Shown here: piece by piece, positions 6,597-9,736 of the stretch
Position numbering within the stretch: the first letter of the stretch is position 1
How the letters are laid out: the number at the start of each line of letters is the position of its first letter
Assembly (NCBI GenBank): GCA_002394125.1
Contig: DGSY01000200.1
Span: 12,343 to 22,078 of the forward strand
Direction of reading: 5' to 3'
DNA length: 9,736 nucleotides
Source: Ruminococcus sp. UBA4350
GTDB taxonomy: Bacteria; Bacillota; Clostridia; Oscillospirales; Ruminococcaceae
The notes under the pieces: generated by a model
The model's database searches: none
What the model was told of the DNA's origin: nothing
What the model saw: only the letters and a program-made list of their open reading frames with translations
Made by a program: the position numbers and the translations under genes

Positions 6597-7474
6597 GATG
6601 ACCACTCCTTCATGCTTCTGTGAACATAGTAGACCATGATCTCCTCCAGCGTCGTCTGCTCAAACAGCAGACCGCTGTATTTCCGCTCTGCGGCGGCGCG
6701 GTCGGAAACCATGACCTCCGCGCCGAAATCCGTCACGCGGGCGCTGATGAAATCCTCCGGATCAATGTTCCGGTAGTCGGATTTTTTGCATTTGATGATG
6801 CTGTGAGATTCGAGAACATCATCCTTGTATCCGCTGACGAGGATCTTTCCGCGGTCGATAAAGGTCACGCTGTCTGCGATCTTTTCGAGGTCAGAGGTTA
6901 TATGTGAGGACATGAGGATGCTGTGTCCCTCATCCTGCAAATATTCCAGGAAGATATCCAGGATCTCCGAGCGCACGACGGGATCCAGACCGGTCGTTGC
7001 TTCATCCATGACAAGCAGCTCTGCACCGTGCGAAAGCGCACAGGCGATTTGCAGCTTCATTTTCATGCCCTTGGAAAACTGCCCGATCTTTTTCTTCTGC
7101 GGGAGCTGAAAGCGCTCCAGATAATTCTGATACAGCGCATCGTCCCATTTTTCATAGAGCCCTTTGAAGATACGTCCCATTTCCTTTGCATTGAAAATAT
7201 CGTGGAACGGCAGCTCGTCAAAGACGACGGCAAGGCGCTCCTTGATCTCCTGCTCATGCTGAATATGATCCATGCCGAGCAGCCTGATCTCACCCGCATT
7301 GATCGGGATGATATTCAGCAGACTGCGGATCGTCGTGGTCTTGCCCGCGCCGTTCTGTCCGATAAAGCCCATGATGCTGCCGCGCGGCACATCAAAGCTG
7401 ATATTGTCGAGCGTAAAGCCGTCATATTTCTTCGTGACGTTTTTGATCTCGATCGCATTCACATAGTCATTCAT
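6593..7474 (-). CDS. ABC transporter ATP-binding protein (YtrB-like)
   Basis: This 293-residue ATPase should energise the two permeases. Motifs seen: Walker A GQNGAGKT (39-46), signature FSKGM (132-136, a variant of LSGGQ), Walker B LLVMDE (152-157) with the D-loop GLDP, and the H-loop histidine 190 (SSHIT). In place of the usual Q-loop glutamine there is VVFDE (82-86). The C-terminal 90 residues form a small extra domain common in exporters of the antibiotic-resistance type. The start at 7474 was chosen because GGAGG lies 8 bases upstream and the typical first strand (AIEIKNVTKKY) begins at once; the longer open frame to 7558 shows no similarity. The preceding stop is 1 nt away. Confidence 0.93.
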   Translation of the reverse strand: MNDYVNAIEIKNVTKKYDGFTLDNISFDVPRGSIMGFIGQNGAGKTTTIRSLLNIIPINAGEIRLLGMDHIQHEQEIKERLAVVFDELPFHDIFNAKEMGRIFKGLYEKWDDALYQNYLERFQLPQKKKIGQFSKGMKMKLQIACALSHGAELLVMDEATTGLDPVVRSEILDIFLEYLQDEGHSILMSSHITSDLEKIADSVTFIDRGKILVSGYKDDVLESHSIIKCKKSDYRNIDPEDFISARVTDFGAEVMVSDRAAAERKYSGLLFEQTTLEEIMVYYVHRSMKEWSS

Positions 7475-7475
7475 A

Positions 7476-7850
7476 TTATTCGCCTCCGTAAACGATTCCG
7501 AGGATCTCCTGAAGCTCCGCGAGCGTGATGCCGCAGCGCTTTGCGCGCCCGGCCGCATCCGTCAGCGCGGCTTCGATCGTTTTGAGCTGCTCCTCGCGGT
7601 AAAGCTCGGCATTCTGCGCCTTGACGAAGCTGCCCTTGCCGGTGTAGGATTCAATGAATCCGTCCCGCTCCAGCTCCTCATAGGCGCGCTTTGTGGTGAT
7701 GACGCTGATACGCAGCTGCATGGCAAGATTGCGCATAGAGGGCAGCGCATCGCCCTCCTTCAGCTGACCTTCCAGGATCATCGTCTTGATCTGCGCGACG
7801 ATCTGGCTGTAGATCGGCTCACCCGATGCATTGCTGATAATGATATCCAT
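7476..7850 (-). CDS. GntR-family transcriptional repressor, YtrA type
   Basis: The 124-residue protein consists of a GntR winged helix-turn-helix (about 10-78: EPIYSQIVAQIKTMILEG, then LPSMRNLAMQLRIS and TKRAYEELERDGFI) and a short C-terminal helical tail. The tail is too small for a ligand domain of the FadR or HutC kind, which places it in the YtrA subfamily; those regulators usually control an adjacent ABC transporter. The start at 7850 has AGAAGGAG 9 bases upstream; the open frame extends to 7976 but crosses the promoter. It heads the ABC-CPBP operon and probably represses it through the palindrome just upstream. The inducer may be a cell-wall antibiotic or peptide (inference from characterised relatives). 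Confidence 0.92.
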   Translation of the reverse strand: MDIIISNASGEPIYSQIVAQIKTMILEGQLKEGDALPSMRNLAMQLRISVITTKRAYEELERDGFIESYTGKGSFVKAQNAELYREEQLKTIEAALTDAAGRAKRCGITLAELQEILGIVYGGE

Positions 7851-7915
7851 GTAAGAGTACTCCTTCTGGGTTCCGGATGTCAGCACAGTGTCCGGATTGT
7901 GCTTGACATCTACAT

Positions 7916-7936
7916 TGTGTATGTTCGATATACACA
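7916..7936. promoter_or_regulatory. Probable operator of the GntR/YtrA repressor
   Basis: A perfect inverted repeat TGTGTAT-N7-ATACACA covers the end of the -10 box and the predicted transcription start. A further half-site (ATATACAC, 7949-7956) lies within the -35/-10 spacer. The GTGTA/TACAC halves resemble the operators known for YtrA-type repressors, though the spacing differs from the Bacillus one. Confidence 0.78.
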
Positions 7937-7964
7937 TTATACCACGATATATACACTTTGTCAA
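7936..7964 (-). promoter_or_regulatory. Consensus promoter of the GntR-ABC operon
   Basis: On the minus strand TTGACA (7964-7959) and TATAAT (7941-7936) lie exactly 17 bases apart. The predicted transcription start is near 7929, which leaves a leader of about 80 nt. Confidence 0.92.
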
Positions 7965-7987
7965 TAGGGAAAGCAAAAAAATTTTCG

Positions 7988-8017
7988 TTGACTTTCCGTT
8001 TCGGTCTGTGCTATAAT
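7988..8017 (+). promoter_or_regulatory. Promoter of the acetyltransferase gene
   Basis: TTGACT (7988-7993) and TATAAT (8012-8017) are 18 bases apart, and a TG dinucleotide one base before TATAAT gives an extended -10. The -35 box lies back to back with that of the GntR operon, 23 bases away, so a repressor bound there might affect both. Confidence 0.85.
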
Positions 8018-8045
8018 GAGACTACGATATGAAAGGACACGATAT

Positions 8046-8585
8046 ATGAAAAAAGTATTTGACGAGATCCCGTATCTTGAAACCGATCGCCTGATCCTGC
8101 GAAAAATGGATGAACGCGATGCCGCCGCGCTCGGCAGCATGGCGCGGGATGAAAGTGTCTACCGCTATCTCCCGGCGTTCCTCACGGAATTGCAGTATGA
8201 CGATCCGCTTGAAACGATCCGGCAGTTTTACGGCAAATGCTTCACTGAAAAGGAATCCGTTTTCCTCGGCATTTTCCGGCGGGAGGGCGCGTTCTGCGGC
8301 ATGGCCGAGCTTTACGGCTGCCGCGATGAATACCGCAAGATCAGTCTCGGCTACCGGCTCATTCCCGCCGCATGGGGACAGGGCATCGCGACCGAAGCCG
8401 TCCTGCGCGTGATCGAATATCTGTATCACGAGACCGATACCGGAATCATCACCGCAAGCGTCATCACCGAGAATCACGCCTCCGCGAATGTCCTGCGGAA
8501 GACCGGCTTCCAGATGACCGCAGCCGCCGTGCCGGAGGACTGGGGCTTTCCGGAGCAGAGGATCGTGGATAAATGGTTCCGCTGA
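8046..8585 (+). CDS. GNAT-family N-acetyltransferase (RimJ/RimL type)
   Basis: The 179-residue protein transfers an acetyl group from acetyl-CoA to an amino group, the usual substrates of this group being protein N-termini or small amines. It begins with YLETDRLILRKM, the standard first strand of the RimJ/RimL group, and has the acetyl-CoA pyrophosphate loop WGQGIATEAV (110-119), followed by TENHASANVLRKTGF (141-155), the typical C-terminal motif. The length is normal. The ATG at 8046 was chosen for AAAGGA 8 bases before it; an upstream in-frame ATG at 8016 lies inside the -10 box. It is the only plus-strand gene, divergent from the GntR operon and transcribed from its own promoter. A specific substrate cannot be given. 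Confidence 0.92.
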   Translation: MKKVFDEIPYLETDRLILRKMDERDAAALGSMARDESVYRYLPAFLTELQYDDPLETIRQFYGKCFTEKESVFLGIFRREGAFCGMAELYGCRDEYRKISLGYRLIPAAWGQGIATEAVLRVIEYLYHETDTGIITASVITENHASANVLRKTGFQMTAAAVPEDWGFPEQRIVDKWFR

Positions 8586-8595
8586 TAACCGCAAA

Positions 8596-8627
8596 AAAGA
8601 CCGCCGTGTGCAAGCACGGTGGTCTTT
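8596..8627. terminator. Bidirectional terminator between convergent genes
   Basis: A 13-bp stem with one G-T position (8596-8608 with 8615-8627) and a 6-base loop lies between the acetyltransferase and lipoprotein genes. Read on the minus strand it is followed by a run of six T; on the plus strand the run is three T. It is thus stronger for the lipoprotein gene. Confidence 0.9.
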
Positions 8628-8654
8628 GCGCTGTATTCAGTTTTCAGCCGGCGG

Positions 8655-9461
8655 TCATTTGACCTGCGGCCATGTACTCTCAGGCCATTCATCCGTGCCC
8701 GAAAGCGCTTCATAGGTGTTGATGACGACAGCGGTCTTGTCATCAACTCTTTGCATCACGAATCGCATATAATCCTCAGGGATCGCGACACAGCCGCCTG
8801 AAAACGGCTTTGCAGGGCCGAAGCAATGCAGGAAAATCGCCGAGCCGAGTCCGGGCGTACACTCCTCATTGTAGCTGATATTCAGGCAATACTGGTAATG
8901 ATAGATGTAGTCGAGGATCCGCTCGGATTCAGAGGTGTCCAGATCCGGGATATCCTTGATATCTACCATTTCGTTATAGTGGTGTCCCTCCTGTCCGTCG
9001 CCCGACCAGTAGGTGTCGCCGTCCACCTTTACATAGGGAATCTTGCTGCCGGGATCATCGGCGATACCGAAAGCGCGGTTGAAATGGAACTCACCGACAG
9101 GCGTTTTGGCATCGCCCGCTTTGGTCTTGCCAAGTCCGTTCTTGCCGATAAAGCCGGGTGTCGTCATGACCATATGCCAGCTGCCGTCATCCTGCTTTTC
9201 ATGGAGCGAGATCCATGCGTCCGTTGCAGTCTCGCTGAATGCAGCAACCACGAAGACCTGCTCGGAATTTTTGGCAGCATCGAGCTTCCCGATCCATTCG
9301 GGCGATTCCACATCAATTCCGGAATAGCCGGAAACCGTCTGTGCCTGCGTCTGCGCGGTGCTTGTTTCAGCACTGTTTTCCTTCGCAGTGCTGCCGCAGC
9401 CTGTCAGCCCTATCGCAAGAACTGCCAGTGCCGCTAAAGCAGTGATTCTTTTTTTCATCAT
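8655..9461 (-). CDS. L,D-transpeptidase-like (YkuD fold) lipoprotein
   Basis: This 268-residue secreted protein has a lipoprotein signal peptide (MMKKR, a hydrophobic core and the lipobox LTGC with C22 to be lipidated), a Ser/Thr/Gln-rich linker (about 24-48) and a domain of the L,D-transpeptidase family. Seen in that domain are KTPVGEF (119-125), H212 in FLHCFGP and the active-site SGGCVAIP with C224, in the usual order H then S-x-G-C. Such enzymes form 3-3 peptide cross-links in peptidoglycan or attach proteins to it. The pattern SGGCVAI is closer to the YafK/COG3786-like group than to classic SHGCIR enzymes. The start may be ATG 9461 or 9458; AAAGGA lies 5 or 8 bases upstream. It is transcribed alone. 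Confidence 0.88.
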   Translation of the reverse strand: MMKKRITALAALAVLAIGLTGCGSTAKENSAETSTAQTQAQTVSGYSGIDVESPEWIGKLDAAKNSEQVFVVAAFSETATDAWISLHEKQDDGSWHMVMTTPGFIGKNGLGKTKAGDAKTPVGEFHFNRAFGIADDPGSKIPYVKVDGDTYWSGDGQEGHHYNEMVDIKDIPDLDTSESERILDYIYHYQYCLNISYNEECTPGLGSAIFLHCFGPAKPFSGGCVAIPEDYMRFVMQRVDDKTAVVINTYEALSGTDEWPESTWPQVK

Positions 9462-9657
9462 ACCAATCCTTTCGTTTCAGATCATTCGATCAGAACAGAC
9501 CGATTCCGTCAAAGATTCTCAAACAGTTCTGCAATGCCGCACAGAACCGGCGCTGCCGTTACGCAGTCTGTTTCCCGTGCAGGCTGAAGAATAACAGGTA
9601 AAAAGATGCACCGTCAAGCCGTCAGGCGGGCTTTGAACGGTGCTGCCATCATTCGCT
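9462..9657 (-). other. Long structured leader of the lipoprotein gene
   Basis: About 195 bases separate the predicted transcription start from the lipoprotein gene and contain no supported gene. Besides the hairpin at 9608-9643, a 6-bp stem (9526-9531 with 9542-9547) is visible near the middle. No known riboswitch consensus was recognised. The leader could regulate the gene by attenuation. Confidence 0.5.
9598..9643 (-). terminator. Terminator-like hairpin in the lipoprotein leader
   Basis: On the minus strand GCACCGT-T-CAA-A-GCC pairs with GGC-TTG-ACGGTGC (9643 to 9608, two one-base bulges), followed by ATCTTTTTACC. It starts about 14 nt after the predicted transcription start of the promoter at 9664-9692. 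It may be an attenuator or the 3' end of a small RNA of roughly 55-60 nt. Confidence 0.7.
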
Positions 9658-9663
9658 GCTGAT

Positions 9664-9692
9664 ATTATATCATAATTCCAGCAGATTGTCAA
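9664..9692 (-). promoter_or_regulatory. Consensus promoter upstream of the lipoprotein gene
   Basis: On the minus strand TTGACA (9692-9687), 17 bases, then TATAAT (9669-9664) with TG one base before it (extended -10). The predicted start is near 9657. Bases beyond 9692 up to the window end hold nothing recognisable. Confidence 0.92.
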
Positions 9693-9736
9693 TACAAAAG
9701 CTGTCCGCGGAAGTGGCTATTCAGGGATTTTATATT

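Noticed and set aside
7851..7976. Longer N-terminus for the GntR repressor
   Set aside because: The extension would begin upstream of the -35 and -10 boxes and translate through the operator; the ATG at 7850 with AGAAGGAG fits the family start.
8022..8594. A 190-codon minus-strand frame opposite the acetyltransferase
   Set aside because: It mirrors the acetyltransferase gene, which has a promoter, ribosome binding site and family motifs; the mirror frame has none.
9614..9652. A 12-codon possible leader peptide (MMAAPFKARLTA) in the lipoprotein leader
   Set aside because: The ATG lies only about 5 bases after the predicted transcription start without a ribosome binding site, and there is no run of a single regulatory amino acid. 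Its overlap with the hairpin is noted, but it is not supported.

Overview
The window looks like chromosomal DNA of a Gram-positive, Firmicutes-type bacterium, perhaps a moderately GC-rich gut clostridium of the Ruminococcus/Oscillospiraceae kind. The reasons are AGGAGG-like ribosome binding sites, three promoters that match TTGACA-17-TATAAT exactly, a CsoR-type copper repressor, a YtrA-like GntR repressor and a lipoprotein signal peptide. The taxon is inference. Almost everything is on the minus strand; the one exception is an acetyltransferase gene.

Left part (minus strand, reading from about 4050 down to 160): a copper-resistance operon, csoR, then a membrane-anchored heavy-metal-associated (HMA) protein, then copA, then a nitroreductase. 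It is driven by a perfect promoter embedded in a large palindrome made of two CsoR-type boxes, and it ends at a strong hairpin terminator. The genes overlap or nearly touch. CopA carries a CopZ-like metallochaperone domain fused to its C-terminus. The nitroreductase gene is broken by a one-base insertion, but the intact C-terminus follows in the shifted frame. The first 150 bases hold inverted repeats and no gene.

Middle part (minus strand, 7964 down to 4065): a second operon of a YtrA-type GntR repressor, an ABC ATPase, two ABC-2 permeases and a CPBP-family intramembrane protease. All are translationally coupled by overlaps of 4 to 11 nt or by 1-nt gaps. A perfect promoter with a 21-bp palindrome over the likely transcription start precedes it. 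The layout resembles YtrA-controlled exporters that respond to cell-envelope antibiotics. The CPBP gene suggests a peptide-antibiotic or bacteriocin immunity role (inference).

Right part: a GNAT acetyltransferase gene runs on the plus strand from its own promoter, divergent from the GntR gene. A shared bidirectional terminator separates it from a convergent minus-strand gene for an L,D-transpeptidase-like lipoprotein. That gene has a leader of nearly 200 nt, with a perfect promoter followed within about 15 nt by a terminator-like hairpin and U-tract. The hairpin suggests attenuation or a small RNA.

No CRISPR array, tRNA, rRNA, insertion sequence or phage gene was seen. The strongest leads are the frameshifted copper-operon nitroreductase, the CopA-CopZ fusion with an internal start, the double CsoR palindrome, the ABC-CPBP cassette and the hairpin leader of the lipoprotein gene.
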